Origin: Pseudomonas brenneri
Lineage (GTDB): Bacteria > Pseudomonadota > Gammaproteobacteria > Pseudomonadales > Pseudomonadaceae
DNA length: 64,000 nt
Reading direction: 5' to 3'
Assembly: GCF_007858285.1 (NCBI RefSeq)
Contig: NZ_VFIL01000005.1
Location: forward strand, 310,001 to 374,000
The position numbers and the translations under genes were made by a program. Below are positions 18,976-27,458 of this stretch, one piece after another. The notes beneath the pieces are model-generated. The model had not been told where the DNA came from and did no database searches. It was given only the letters and a program-made list of their open reading frames with translations. Positions within the stretch are counted from its first letter, which is position 1, and each line of letters starts with the position of its first letter.

Positions 18976-19818
18976 TTACGCAAACAACTGGGCGCTCAGT
19001 TCCTGGCTGGCGCTCAACATGCTCGGCAGGAAGCGCTGCTCCAACTCGCTGCGACTGACCCGGCCGGCGTGAGTGCTGACATTGAGCGCGGCCAATACCT
19101 GGCCCGACGCGTCGTACACCGGTACGGCGATGGAGCGCAGGCCCTGCTCCAACTCCTGATCGACGATGCACCAGCCCTGTTGCCGCACTTGTTGCAGACA
19201 CTCCAGCAATTCTGCGGGGGTGGTCAGGGTGCGGCTGGTCTTGGTTTGCAGCTCGGCATGATCGAGGTAGTCCTGCAACGACGCATCATCCAGGGCGGCC
19301 AGCAGGATCCGGCCCATGGATGTGCAATAGGCCGGCAGCCGTCCACCCACCGAGAGGTCCACCGAGATCAGGCGCTGGGTCGTGGCGGAACGGGCGATAT
19401 AGAGGATGTCGTCGCCTTCCAGGGTCGCCATGTTGCAGGCTTCGTGCAGTTGCTCGCTCATGCGATCCAGATAGGGCTGGGCAGAAACCGCCAGGGGCGT
19501 GGAAGACAGATAGGCGTGCCCCAGGGTCAGAACCTTGGGTAGCAGGGAGTAGGTGCGCCCGTCCGTGGTGGCGTAGCCGAGCTTGATCAAGGTATGCAGG
19601 CAACGCCTGACGGCAGCGCGGGGGATTTCCGTGCGATGGCTGATCTGCGCGATGGTCAGGTGACGCTTGCGTTCCTGGAACGCCTGCACCACAGCCAACC
19701 CACGGGCCAGGGAGGTCATGAAGTCGGGGTCGCCGGTAAATGCCTGGATACGCTTGGCCGGTGATGCAACGATCGGCGGCGCCACTGAGGCGAAAGAGTT
19801 GCGCAATTGATCGTTCAT
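18976..19818 (-). CDS. pcaR: IclR-family regulator of the pca genes
   Basis: 280 residues. The N-terminal winged helix (about residues 33-95, with LTIAQISHRTEIPRAAVRRCLHTL as the recognition region) precedes the IclR effector-binding domain (GGRLPAYCTSMGRILLA, VDQELEQGLRSIAVPV). In P. putida PcaR activates the pca genes in response to beta-ketoadipate and represses its own gene. It lies at the head of the cluster in the same direction as pcaK, with two CGATAATCG sites in its own promoter region, which fits autoregulation. Confidence 0.93.
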   Translation of the reverse strand: MNDQLRNSFASVAPPIVASPAKRIQAFTGDPDFMTSLARGLAVVQAFQERKRHLTIAQISHRTEIPRAAVRRCLHTLIKLGYATTDGRTYSLLPKVLTLGHAYLSSTPLAVSAQPYLDRMSEQLHEACNMATLEGDDILYIARSATTQRLISVDLSVGGRLPAYCTSMGRILLAALDDASLQDYLDHAELQTKTSRTLTTPAELLECLQQVRQQGWCIVDQELEQGLRSIAVPVYDASGQVLAALNVSTHAGRVSRSELEQRFLPSMLSASQELSAQLFA

Positions 19819-19899
19819 TTCAGGTCCTTTCTCTTATTGTCGATCACCATTACAAGCTGGCCGGCAACGGATACACAAGGCAAGGCCGCCAACATTGGG

Positions 19900-19927
19900 C
19901 GATTATCGGACGGTCATTCGATAATCG
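19900..19927 (-). promoter_or_regulatory. Tandem PcaR-type operator before pcaR
   Basis: CGATTATCG at 19900-19908 and CGATAATCG at 19919-19927 have the same 19-base start-to-start spacing as the pcaI operator. It lies 82-109 bases upstream of the pcaR start. Confidence 0.65.
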
Positions 19928-20426
19928 CAATTTACTCCTGTGGGGCTGTTGAGCCCTGCCGGGCATCGACAGCCCTCCAGAATTTTCAAGGTGCCCGATT
20001 AACTGATGGGTATTAGGCGCAACGGCGTTGATTTAATTAATGCCCATTTACATTCAACTGTCACACACAGACTATTAGGCAAGTGTGGCGTCAAGTTCTC
20101 GACACTATTGGGTCACAACACACAAACAAAGTTGACGATTTTTAACTTGTTGGCGATAGTCTTATTCAAATACGCCGCTATAATGCACCGTACGATAAGG
20201 TCGAGTCGGCACCGAGAACGATCCGTGACGCCAGCGAACCTCGCTGTTGCCTTGTCCTGGCCTTGGTCGCAATTAAAGGGTGCTCAGTTCCACTGTCAGC
20301 CCATTATTGTGAAATAACAGAAAACTGTTGCTACGACAGCTGTTCTTGCCTCGTACCGTGGCCGTGTGCGGTAACAAAGTGGCATCGCGTTTCACTGCAA
20401 TCAACTCAACTCATTTAGGTAACAAT
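19928..20426. other. Long intergenic region upstream of the 66-residue small gene
   Basis: About 500 bases without a convincing gene and noticeably AT-richer than the neighbourhood. An open frame at 20006-20317 has no ribosome site or protein-like composition. The only clear signal is a consensus TATAAT at 20179-20184. I see no tRNA or recognisable small RNA. Confidence 0.5.
20179..20184 (+). promoter_or_regulatory. Consensus -10 box TATAAT
   Basis: A perfect TATAAT lies in an AT-rich stretch, with no good -35 at 17 bases; TTGGCG at 20150-20155 is 23 bases away. It would give a leader of about 235 bases before the GTG at 20427. Confidence 0.4.
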
Positions 20427-20627
20427 GTGACGAAAGACGAACTGCGCGCGGAACTTGAGCGCCAGGAACAACGTTACAAGGATGTTTACGGCGGGGAAGT
20501 CACCACCTACGCCGCCCAACCAGAACCTGAGCGCAAACCGTGGCGCAAACGGGCCAGCCTGCTCGACCAGGCTTTTGCCCAGGAAATCCAAAAGATCGAA
20601 AAGGACCTCAAGGCCGAAGAGCCATAA
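20427..20627 (+). CDS. Small conserved hypothetical protein
   Basis: 66 residues from GTG 20427, with a weak TAGGTAA ribosome site; a longer frame opens at 20328 but the hydrophilic, charged part begins here. The protein is highly charged and helical in composition ([20 protein letters not shown] at the start, [20 protein letters not shown] near the end), with no membrane segment. I recognise it only as a type of small cytoplasmic protein conserved in pseudomonads; no function can be given. It stands alone between pcaR and the phosphate transporter. Confidence 0.7.
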   Translation: MTKDELRAELERQEQRYKDVYGGEVTTYAAQPEPERKPWRKRASLLDQAFAQEIQKIEKDLKAEEP

Positions 20628-20958
20628 GCGCTGTCGGACTGAGCCTTCCTGACAAGTCATCGCCCTGCCAGCACCTCCTGGCAGGGGCGCCTTGGCTATG
20701 CCCGCCAATCGGCACCTTTCGCACCATCACGAAATTTCATACAGCCGTTTCAGACCACTCCTCCCAATTGTCGCACCCTCCATCGACACGCCTATTCTTT
20801 ATAAATCAATGAGTTGCCAAACCACCGAAATATCTGGTAGCCACACCCCTCCTCCAAACTAATTCGTTGAAGAATGTTACCGGCGAGCAGCTAGTGCATA
20901 GATTACTGAGGTTTTCTGGCATAATCGCGCCCCCTTACGACCGGGTCATAAAACCTTC
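20628..20958. other. Intergenic region between the small gene and pit
   Basis: About 330 bases with no gene. It contains a 9-bp G+C hairpin at 20663-20686 and, near 20919-20925, a CATAAT that could be the -10 of the pit promoter. Nothing else is evident. Confidence 0.5.
20663..20686 (+). terminator. Possible terminator hairpin
   Basis: CCCTGCCAG pairs with CTGGCAGGG across a 6-base loop, 35 bases after the small gene. There is no T-run, so termination is uncertain. Confidence 0.4.
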
Positions 20959-22434
20959 ATGATCGATTTATTCAGCGGACTAGATGCTTGGGTTCTTGTG
21001 AGCCTGCTGCTCGCCCTCGCCTTTGTCCTCGCCTTCGAGTTCATCAATGGCTTTCATGACACCGCTAACGCGGTGGCCACAGTCATCTATACCAAAGCGA
21101 TGCCGCCGCACCTGGCCGTATTCTTTTCCGGGGTGTTCAACTTCCTTGGCGTGTTGCTCGGCGGGGTAGGCGTTGCCTATGCCATCGTGCATCTGCTGCC
21201 GGTGGAGTTGCTGATCAATGTGAATACCGGCCATGGTCTGGCCATGGTGTTTTCATTATTAGCCGCCGCCATCACCTGGAACCTTGGCACCTGGTATTTC
21301 GGGATCCCGGCATCCAGCTCCCACACCCTGATCGGTTCGATCCTCGGTGTCGGCCTGGCCAATGCCTTGATCAACGACATTCCACTGGCTGACGGGGTCA
21401 ACTGGCAGAAGGCGATCGATATCGGCGCCTCGTTGGTGTTCTCGCCCATGGCCGGCTTCCTGGTCGCAGCCCTGGTGTTGATTGGCCTTAAATGGTGGCG
21501 TCCACTGTCCAAGATGCACAAGACGCCGGACCAGCGCCGCAAGCTCGACGACAAGAAACACCCGCCATTCTGGAACCGCCTGGTACTGGTGATTTCCGCG
21601 ATGGCCGTGAGTTTCGTGCATGGCTCCAACGACGGTCAGAAAGGTATCGGCCTGATCATGCTGGTGCTGATTGGTATCGTGCCCGCACAGTTCGTACTCG
21701 ATCTGGGCAGCACTACCTACCAGATCGAGCGTACCCGCGACGCCACCCTGCACCTCAACCAGTTCTACCAGCGCAACCACGAAACCCTCGGTGAATTCCT
21801 CGCCCTGGGCAAAAGTGTCAAAGACGACCTGCCTGGCAAGTTCCGCTGCAACCCGCAACAGACCGAGCCGACCATCAACGCCCTTCTCGGCACATTGAAG
21901 GGTGTCTCCGACTACCGTTCACTGACTTCCGACCAGCGTATTGAAGTACGTCGCTACCTGCTGTGCCTGGACGACACCGCGAAGAAAGTCGGCAAGCTGC
22001 CCGGCCTTGAAGCCCGCGAGAAGTCAGACCTGGAAAAACTGCGCAAAGACCTGACCGCCACCACCGAATACGCTCCATTCTGGGTGATCCTCGCCGTGGC
22101 CCTGGCCCTTGGCCTGGGCACCATGGTGGGTTGGAAACGTGTGGTACTGACCATCGGTGAGAAGATCGGCAAACAGGGCATGACCTATGCCCAGGGCATG
22201 TCGGCGCAAATCACCACGGCCACCATGATTGGCTTTGCCAACATCTTCGCCCTGCCGGTATCCACCACCCACGTCCTGTCTTCGGGCGTGGCGGGGACCA
22301 TGGTCGCCAACAAAAGCGGCCTGCAAGGCGGTACGGTGAAAACCATCCTGATGGCTTGGGTACTGACCCTGCCTGCGACGGTGAGCCTGTCGGCCGGCTT
22401 GTTCTGGCTGGCCTCCAAGGCGCTGGGCAGTTAA
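20959..22434 (+). CDS. pitA: Low-affinity inorganic phosphate transporter, Pit family
   Basis: 491 residues, the normal length for the proteobacterial Pit. It shows the two inverted family signatures: FEFINGFHDTANAVAT near the N-terminus and SFVHGSNDGQKGIGLI near residue 220. A long soluble central loop (about 250-370) separates two sets of membrane helices, and ALPVSTTHVLSSGVAGT lies late. It moves metal-phosphate complexes with protons across the inner membrane. It is a single gene ending in a strong terminator. Confidence 0.93.
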   Translation: MIDLFSGLDAWVLVSLLLALAFVLAFEFINGFHDTANAVATVIYTKAMPPHLAVFFSGVFNFLGVLLGGVGVAYAIVHLLPVELLINVNTGHGLAMVFSLLAAAITWNLGTWYFGIPASSSHTLIGSILGVGLANALINDIPLADGVNWQKAIDIGASLVFSPMAGFLVAALVLIGLKWWRPLSKMHKTPDQRRKLDDKKHPPFWNRLVLVISAMAVSFVHGSNDGQKGIGLIMLVLIGIVPAQFVLDLGSTTYQIERTRDATLHLNQFYQRNHETLGEFLALGKSVKDDLPGKFRCNPQQTEPTINALLGTLKGVSDYRSLTSDQRIEVRRYLLCLDDTAKKVGKLPGLEAREKSDLEKLRKDLTATTEYAPFWVILAVALALGLGTMVGWKRVVLTIGEKIGKQGMTYAQGMSAQITTATMIGFANIFALPVSTTHVLSSGVAGTMVANKSGLQGGTVKTILMAWVLTLPATVSLSAGLFWLASKALGS

Positions 22435-22450
22435 CAGCCCGCGCAATTGA

Positions 22451-22485
22451 AAAAGGCGTGACCTGCGAGGGTCGCGCCTTTTTTT
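22451..22485 (+). terminator. Rho-independent terminator of pit
   Basis: AAAAGGCG...CGCCTTTT stem extended by TGACC/GGTC and followed by a seven-T run, 17 bases after the pit stop. Confidence 0.85.
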
Positions 22486-22506
22486 GTGCCGTTTTATCGC
22501 CCCCCT

Positions 22507-22606
22507 TGTAGGAGCCGGCTTGCCGGCGAAAAACTGGAAAGCAACGCGGGCCACCGGACACACCGCGTTATCGTTGACGATTTTCGCCGGCAAGCCGGCT
22601 CCTACA
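22507..22606. repeat. REP doublet (REPIN), 100 bp, GCCG-type
   Basis: Arms TGTAGGAGCCGGCTTGCCGG plus CGAA at 22507-22530 and the exact inverse at 22583-22606. The inner part GCGTTATCGTTGACGATTTT resembles that of the doublet at 12987. Confidence 0.9.
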
Positions 22607-22690
22607 GGAATGGCTTCAAAATCCGGGCAAAAAAAAAGGGCGACCGAAGTCGCCCAAAATGCCTTGCGTGCTCATATAACCTGGAAAAAC

Positions 22691-22807
22691 CTATGGTTTT
22701 TTACGCTTGTTCGCGTCTTTCCAGATAAAAAAACCAAACCCTACAAAAAACAGCACCATGAGGCCGACAGTCAGCACCCCGGCGAAAACCACATTATCGA
22801 AAAACAT
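22691..22807 (-). CDS. ccoM: CcoM-like small membrane subunit of cbb3 cytochrome oxidase
   Basis: 38 residues from ATG 22807, with a strong AGGAGG 6 bases upstream and stop TAG at 22691-22693. It has a single membrane helix (about residues 5-28, VVFAGVLTVGLMVLFFVGFG) with a short N-terminus (MFFDN) and a charged tail (WKDANKRKKP). This pattern matches CcoM, the single-helix accessory subunit described for the P. stutzeri cbb3 oxidase. An Anr-type box (22873-22886) lies 66 bases upstream of the start, which fits oxygen-controlled expression. The name rests on recalled resemblance and context; no other cco gene is nearby. Confidence 0.72.
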   Translation of the reverse strand: MFFDNVVFAGVLTVGLMVLFFVGFGFFIWKDANKRKKP

Positions 22808-22872
22808 GACCGGCCTCCTGCTCTTGCCCTGTTGCGATGGGGCTAAGTTAACCAAGAAGTCGGGAGGAGAAA

Positions 22873-22886
22873 TTGACGGGGATCAA
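22873..22886 (-). promoter_or_regulatory. Anr/FNR-type box upstream of the ccoM-like gene
   Basis: TTGACGGGGATCAA differs from the consensus TTGAT-N4-ATCAA at one base. On the minus strand it reads TTGATCCCCGTCAA, 66-79 bases upstream of the small gene's ATG, a suitable place for activation at about -41. Confidence 0.65.
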
Positions 22887-22921
22887 TGTCGCCCGCAACG
22901 GGGCGTAAAGAAGGGGAATAA

Positions 22922-22949
22922 CTGACCTGAATCAACAGATTCAGGTCAG
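22922..22949. terminator. Perfect 12-bp hairpin downstream of the 52-residue gene
   Basis: CTGACCTGAATC pairs perfectly with GATTCAGGTCAG around an AACA loop, directly past the stop of the minus-strand gene at 22951. The T-run is weak, so it may be a terminator or a 3' stabiliser. Confidence 0.6.
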
Positions 22950-22950
22950 T

Positions 22951-23109
22951 TCAGCGCTTTTTCGGTTTGTTTTTCGACTTTTTCTTCGCTTTGCCCAAGG
23001 GCATGGCCTGCTCGAACGCCTGGCGCACTTCATTAAGGCGCTTGTCATTGAGGTCATGGACCCGTTTGGCCCGTTCGGTATTCAGGTCGATCAGCTTGTC
23101 ATCACTCAT
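22951..23109 (-). CDS. Small lysine-rich hypothetical protein
   Basis: 52 residues from ATG 23109 (MSDDKLIDLNTERAKRVHDL); the frame is open to 23178 but the added residues look non-protein-like. The first part is a charged amphipathic helix and the end is a basic tail (KAKKKSKNKPKKR), suggesting nucleic-acid contact. I do not recognise a domain. It lies upstream of, and in the same direction as, the ccoM-like gene, but a perfect hairpin separates them. Confidence 0.65.
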   Translation of the reverse strand: MSDDKLIDLNTERAKRVHDLNDKRLNEVRQAFEQAMPLGKAKKKSKNKPKKR

Positions 23110-23234
23110 GGCATGGCTTACGTGGTGGTTGGGATGACCTAATAATGCGTCTTCATCCACCTTGCGGCAAATAGCCAAGTAACAAAACCTGCTTTAGCTT
23201 CCACGTCCATTAAACAGGCGTAGGCAAAACCTGG

Positions 23235-23720
23235 TTACTTGTCGCGCTCAAAGGTAATAATCGAACGCGTTACCCCTGGCCAGTTCGGCATGTGCCGCCA
23301 AGGGGTCAGCACTTTCAAGCGATCGCCTTCAACCTGAAACTCACGGCACTGGGTGGTACCGACCCACTCAGGATTCCAGGCCGCCTGAACCTGGGTACAC
23401 CACTGGTTTCCATCGATCTGTTCAATTCCCGTATAGGCAACGAGCGTGTTCAGTAACGCCGACTTTGCAGCGTCCGTCTTGCCAACAGTTCGTCCTTCCC
23501 CTGTCAGAACGAAAGCAACCCGATGATCTGCGGTAAAAATCACACGCCCGGTCGGATGCTCTCCCATGGCCGGAACTTCTTTCAACGAACCCTGGGATTG
23601 GACTTGATAGCCAACCAATTGCCAGGCCCCAGCCAAAGGCGATTCACTCGCCTGGGCCACACCTGGGATTGCCACGGCAACGCCAAGCACAGTCGATAGG
23701 GTCTTCAGGACTTTTTTCAC
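23235..23720 (-). CDS. Exported lipocalin-like domain protein
   Basis: 161 residues from GTG 23720, preceded by GGAGAAA; longer upstream in-frame starts give an implausible Arg-rich extension. Residues 1 to about 23 form a signal peptide (VKKVLKTLSTVLGVAVAIPG, AQA). The mature part begins ESPLAGAWQLVGYQVQSQG and continues with GRVIFTADHRVAFVLTGEGRT, the pattern of the Lipocalin_5 family. Members are small beta-barrels of unknown ligand. Two cysteines (CTQ and CRE) could form a disulfide. It is monocistronic in appearance. Confidence 0.75.
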   Translation of the reverse strand: MKKVLKTLSTVLGVAVAIPGVAQASESPLAGAWQLVGYQVQSQGSLKEVPAMGEHPTGRVIFTADHRVAFVLTGEGRTVGKTDAAKSALLNTLVAYTGIEQIDGNQWCTQVQAAWNPEWVGTTQCREFQVEGDRLKVLTPWRHMPNWPGVTRSIITFERDK

Positions 23721-23932
23721 GCTGATATTTCTCCAGTATTTCTCAATAGCGGGCAGAACCCTGGAGATACCCTTGCCTGAATACAGACGCGCCGATGTAG
23801 GAGTTATCTCAAACACCGGGTACTGAAAAAATCGAGAAACGGTCCGACACTGTGACGCAGATGATTGCCTGGTCGGCAAAGGGGAGAAAAAACGCCATGG
23901 ACAGGGCAACGTCACCCGATAAACCGCCCTGG

Positions 23933-24274
23933 CTAAACCTCGACGTCCACCCACAACCCCTGGCGGGGCGCGTCCTCGATCAGCGGCGCCACAGGCACCG
24001 TGTTATCGGCGTTGAGCTCATCACCGGGAATGGCCAAGTGCTGCTCGGGATCTTCATCGGCCTCACGCCGGCGTTTCTGCTGTTCCTGTTGGCGCCGTTG
24101 TTCTTCGCGCAGCATTAAGGTCGATTGTTCGGCGTCACGGTGCTTGAGGTCGATGGTGCTTTCGTTGGAGCTCGGTTGCGCGGGGACCACCGGTGGAATA
24201 TCGGGTTTTGGGCGCACGGGGTCGAGTTGCGACGTGACCGGCACAACACTCAAGGGCAAGATCGGTGGCAGCAT
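23933..24274 (-). CDS. Hypothetical proline-rich, charged protein
   Basis: 113 residues from ATG 24274, with AGGAGA upstream. The first half is rich in proline (MLPPILPLSVVPV, VRPKPDIPPVVPAQP); the middle is a highly charged, probably coiled-coil stretch (REEQRRQQEQQKRRREADED); the end is acidic. There is no signal or membrane helix. I recognise no domain. It is divergent from rapA across about 220 bases, an arrangement I believe is common in Pseudomonas. Function unknown. Confidence 0.65.
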   Translation of the reverse strand: MLPPILPLSVVPVTSQLDPVRPKPDIPPVVPAQPSSNESTIDLKHRDAEQSTLMLREEQRRQQEQQKRRREADEDPEQHLAIPGDELNADNTVPVAPLIEDAPRQGLWVDVEV

Positions 24275-24492
24275 AATTATGGGTCTCCTGTCAGCAGGCT
24301 GTCGGCTGCTGCACCAACGACTTGAGGCTGGGGCCGCCAACTTGTGACCCAGTCGTCAGTCAGCCGTGCCCTGCCACCCGTCGAATCGTCCGCTTTCATC
24401 CCTGCAAGCGGAGTAGTTTTTGTCAGAGTCCTTTGGCTGGGGGCCTTGTTCCGTTAGAATAGTCGGCTTTTTCACGGCGGGAGTCAGGCAGC

Positions 24493-27339
24493 ATGGCGCA
24501 GCAGTATCAACCGGGGCAACGCTGGATTAGTGACAGCGAAGCAGAGCTGGGGTTAGGCACCGTTCTGGCACAGGACGGGCGCTTGTTGACCGTGCTCTAT
24601 CCGGCCACTGGCGACACCCGCCAGTACGCGCTACGGAATGCGCCCCTCACTCGCGTGAGGTTCTCGCCGGGTGACACCATCACCCATTTCGAGGGCTGGA
24701 AAATGACCGTGCGCGAAGTCGACGATGTCGACGGCCTGCTGGTCTACCACGGCCTCAATGGGCAGAACGAGCAGGTCACCCTGCCGGAAACCCAACTGTC
24801 GAATTTCATCCAGTTCCGCCTCGCCAGCGACCGTCTGTTCGCCGGGCAGATCGACCCGCTGGCCTGGTTCTCCCTGCGCTACCACACCCTGGAACACACC
24901 AGCCGCCAATTGCAGTCCTCGCTCTGGGGCCTGGGTGGTGTGCGTGCGCAGCCAATTGCGCACCAATTGCACATCGCCCGTGAAGTGGCTGACCGTATCG
25001 CACCACGGGTTCTGCTGGCCGACGAAGTAGGCCTGGGCAAGACCATCGAAGCCGGCCTGGTGATCCATCGCCAGTTGCTGTCCGGGCGCGCCAATCGCGT
25101 GTTGATCCTGGTCCCGGAAAACCTGCAGCACCAATGGCTGGTGGAGATGCGCCGGCGCTTCAACCTGCAGGTTGCGCTGTTCGACGAAGAACGCTTTATC
25201 GAAAGCGATGCCAGCAACCCGTTCGAAGACACCCAGCTTGCGCTGGTGGCCCTGGAATGGCTGGTGGACGACGAGAAAGCCCAGGATGCGCTGTTCGCCG
25301 CCGGCTGGGACTTGATGGTGGTCGACGAAGCGCACCACCTGGTCTGGCACGAAGAAAAAGCCAGCGCGCAATACCAGTTGGTTGAGCAATTGGCCGAGAC
25401 CATTCCCGGCGTGCTGCTGCTGACCGCAACCCCGGAGCAACTGGGCCAGGACAGCCACTTTGCGCGCCTGCGCCTGCTGGACCCGAACCGTTTCCACGAC
25501 GTCAAAGCCTTCCGCGCCGAGAGCGAAAACTATCGCCCGGTAGCCGAAGCCGTGCAGGAACTGATGGACAAGGGCCGCCTCTCGCCAGCCGCGCACAAGA
25601 CCATCCTGGGGTTCCTCGGCGACGAAGGCGAAGCCCTGCTGGCCGCCGTCAACGATGGCGACACCGAAGCCAGCGCGCGCCTGGTGCGTGAGCTGCTGGA
25701 CCGCCACGGTACCGGCCGCGTGCTGTTCCGTAACACCCGCGCCGCGGTGCAAGGCTTCCCCGAGCGCAAGCTGCACGCCTACCCGCTGCCGTGCCCGGAC
25801 GAGTACCTGGAGCTGCCGCTGGGCGAGCACGCCGAGTTGTACCCGGAAGTCAGCTTCCAGTCGCAGCCGGACATCGAAGAAGAAAACCGCTGGTGGCGCT
25901 TCGACCCGCGCGTCGAGTGGCTGATCGACCAGTTGAAAATGCTCAAGCGCACCAAGGTCCTGGTGATCTGTGCCCACGCGGAAACCGCCATGGACCTGGA
26001 AGACGCCCTGCGCGTGCGTTCCGGCATTCCGGCCACGGTGTTCCACGAGGGCATGAACATCCTTGAGCGAGACCGCGCCGCCGCCTACTTCGCCGATGAA
26101 GAGTTTGGCGCCCAGGTGCTGATCTGTTCGGAAATCGGCAGTGAAGGCCGCAACTTCCAGTTCGCCCACCACCTGGTGCTGTTCGATCTGCCGTCGCACC
26201 CGGACTTGCTGGAACAGCGCATCGGCCGCCTGGACCGGATCGGCCAGAAGCATGTGATCGAGCTGCACGTGCCGTACCTGGAAACCAGCCCGCAAGAGCG
26301 GCTGTTCCAGTGGTACCACGAAGCGCTGAACGCCTTCCTTAATACCTGCCCGACCGGCAACGCCTTGCAGCATCAGTTCGGCCCGCGCCTGCTGCCGTTG
26401 CTGGAAAACGCCGACGATGGCGAATGGCAAGGCCTGATCGACCAAGCCCGCGCCGAGCGCGAGCGCCTGGAAGCCGAGCTGCACACCGGCCGCGACCGCT
26501 TGCTGGAACTCAACTCCGGCGGCGCTGGCGAAGGTGATGCGCTGGTCGAGGACATCCTGGAGCAAGACGATCAGTTCACCCTGCCGATCTACATGGAAAC
26601 CCTGTTCGATGCATTTGGCATCGACAGCGAAGACCATTCGGAAAACGCGCTGATCCTCAAGCCCAGCGAAAAAATGCTCGATGCCAGCTTCCCCCTCGGC
26701 GACGACGAAGGCGTGACCATCACTTACGACCGCAACCAGGCGCTGTCTCGCGAAGACATGCAGTTCATCACCTGGGAGCACCCGATGGTCCAGGGCGGCA
26801 TGGATCTGGTGCTGTCCGGCTCCATGGGCAACACCGCCGTGGCCCTGATCAAGAACAAGGCGCTCAAGCCGGGCACGGTATTGCTCGAACTGCTCTACGT
26901 CAGTGAAGTCGTGGCGCCGCGCTCGCTGCAACTGGGCCGCTACCTGCCACCGGCAGCCTTGCGCTGCCTGCTGGATGCCAACGGCAATGACTTGTCGGGC
27001 CGAGTGTCGTTCACCACCCTGAACGATCAGTTGGAAAGCGTGCCACGGGCCAGCGCCAACAAATTCGTGCAGGCCCAGCGTGATCAGTTGACGCCACGGA
27101 TCAACGCCGGCGAAGAGAAAATCGCCCCGCGCCACGCCGAGCGTGTGGCCGAGGCACAACGTCGCCTCGCGGCAGACACCGACGAAGAGCTGGCACGCCT
27201 GACCGCCCTGCAAGCGGTCAACCCGACCGTACGCGACAGCGAACTGGTTGCCCTGCGCCAACAACGCGAGCAAGGCCTGGCCATGCTCGACAAGGCGGCG
27301 CTGCGGTTGGAAGCGATTCGGGTGTTGGTCGCGGGTTGA
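24493..27339 (+). CDS. rapA: RNA polymerase-associated SWI2/SNF2 ATPase RapA
   Basis: 948 residues, close to the 968 of E. coli RapA (HepA). The N-terminal domain ([19 protein letters not shown]) is the RNA polymerase-binding Tudor-like part. The Snf2 ATPase follows: Walker A in [14 protein letters not shown] (about residue 176), DEAH in VVDEAHHL (about 276) and motif VI in [13 protein letters not shown]. RapA binds core polymerase and recycles it after transcription. It stands alone, with a promoter gap to the divergent gene and a strong terminator behind it. Confidence 0.97.
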   Translation: MAQQYQPGQRWISDSEAELGLGTVLAQDGRLLTVLYPATGDTRQYALRNAPLTRVRFSPGDTITHFEGWKMTVREVDDVDGLLVYHGLNGQNEQVTLPETQLSNFIQFRLASDRLFAGQIDPLAWFSLRYHTLEHTSRQLQSSLWGLGGVRAQPIAHQLHIAREVADRIAPRVLLADEVGLGKTIEAGLVIHRQLLSGRANRVLILVPENLQHQWLVEMRRRFNLQVALFDEERFIESDASNPFEDTQLALVALEWLVDDEKAQDALFAAGWDLMVVDEAHHLVWHEEKASAQYQLVEQLAETIPGVLLLTATPEQLGQDSHFARLRLLDPNRFHDVKAFRAESENYRPVAEAVQELMDKGRLSPAAHKTILGFLGDEGEALLAAVNDGDTEASARLVRELLDRHGTGRVLFRNTRAAVQGFPERKLHAYPLPCPDEYLELPLGEHAELYPEVSFQSQPDIEEENRWWRFDPRVEWLIDQLKMLKRTKVLVICAHAETAMDLEDALRVRSGIPATVFHEGMNILERDRAAAYFADEEFGAQVLICSEIGSEGRNFQFAHHLVLFDLPSHPDLLEQRIGRLDRIGQKHVIELHVPYLETSPQERLFQWYHEALNAFLNTCPTGNALQHQFGPRLLPLLENADDGEWQGLIDQARAERERLEAELHTGRDRLLELNSGGAGEGDALVEDILEQDDQFTLPIYMETLFDAFGIDSEDHSENALILKPSEKMLDASFPLGDDEGVTITYDRNQALSREDMQFITWEHPMVQGGMDLVLSGSMGNTAVALIKNKALKPGTVLLELLYVSEVVAPRSLQLGRYLPPAALRCLLDANGNDLSGRVSFTTLNDQLESVPRASANKFVQAQRDQLTPRINAGEEKIAPRHAERVAEAQRRLAADTDEELARLTALQAVNPTVRDSELVALRQQREQGLAMLDKAALRLEAIRVLVAG

Positions 27340-27364
27340 TCCGCGCACGGCCCTGTTGAACAAG

Positions 27365-27391
27365 AAGGCCCGCGCAATGCGGGCCTTTTTT
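27365..27391 (+). terminator. Rho-independent terminator of rapA
   Basis: AAGGCCCGC pairs with GCGGGCCTT and is followed by T residues, 25 bases after the stop. Confidence 0.9.
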
Positions 27392-27458
27392 ATTCATGTT
27401 GGATGTGTGCTGTGAGTCAGGGCCTCATCGCGAGCAAGCCCATGCAGTCACCTCAGCC

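Noticed and set aside
20006..20317. Possible 103-residue gene in the region upstream of the small gene.
   Set aside because: No ribosome site and a non-protein-like composition; it is placed within an AT-rich non-coding region.
24631..27363. A 910-residue open frame on the minus strand opposite rapA.
   Set aside because: It is a shadow of GC-rich coding sequence: RapA on the plus strand has all Snf2 motifs, and the antisense translation is rich in low-complexity Gln/Val/Arg and has no domain.
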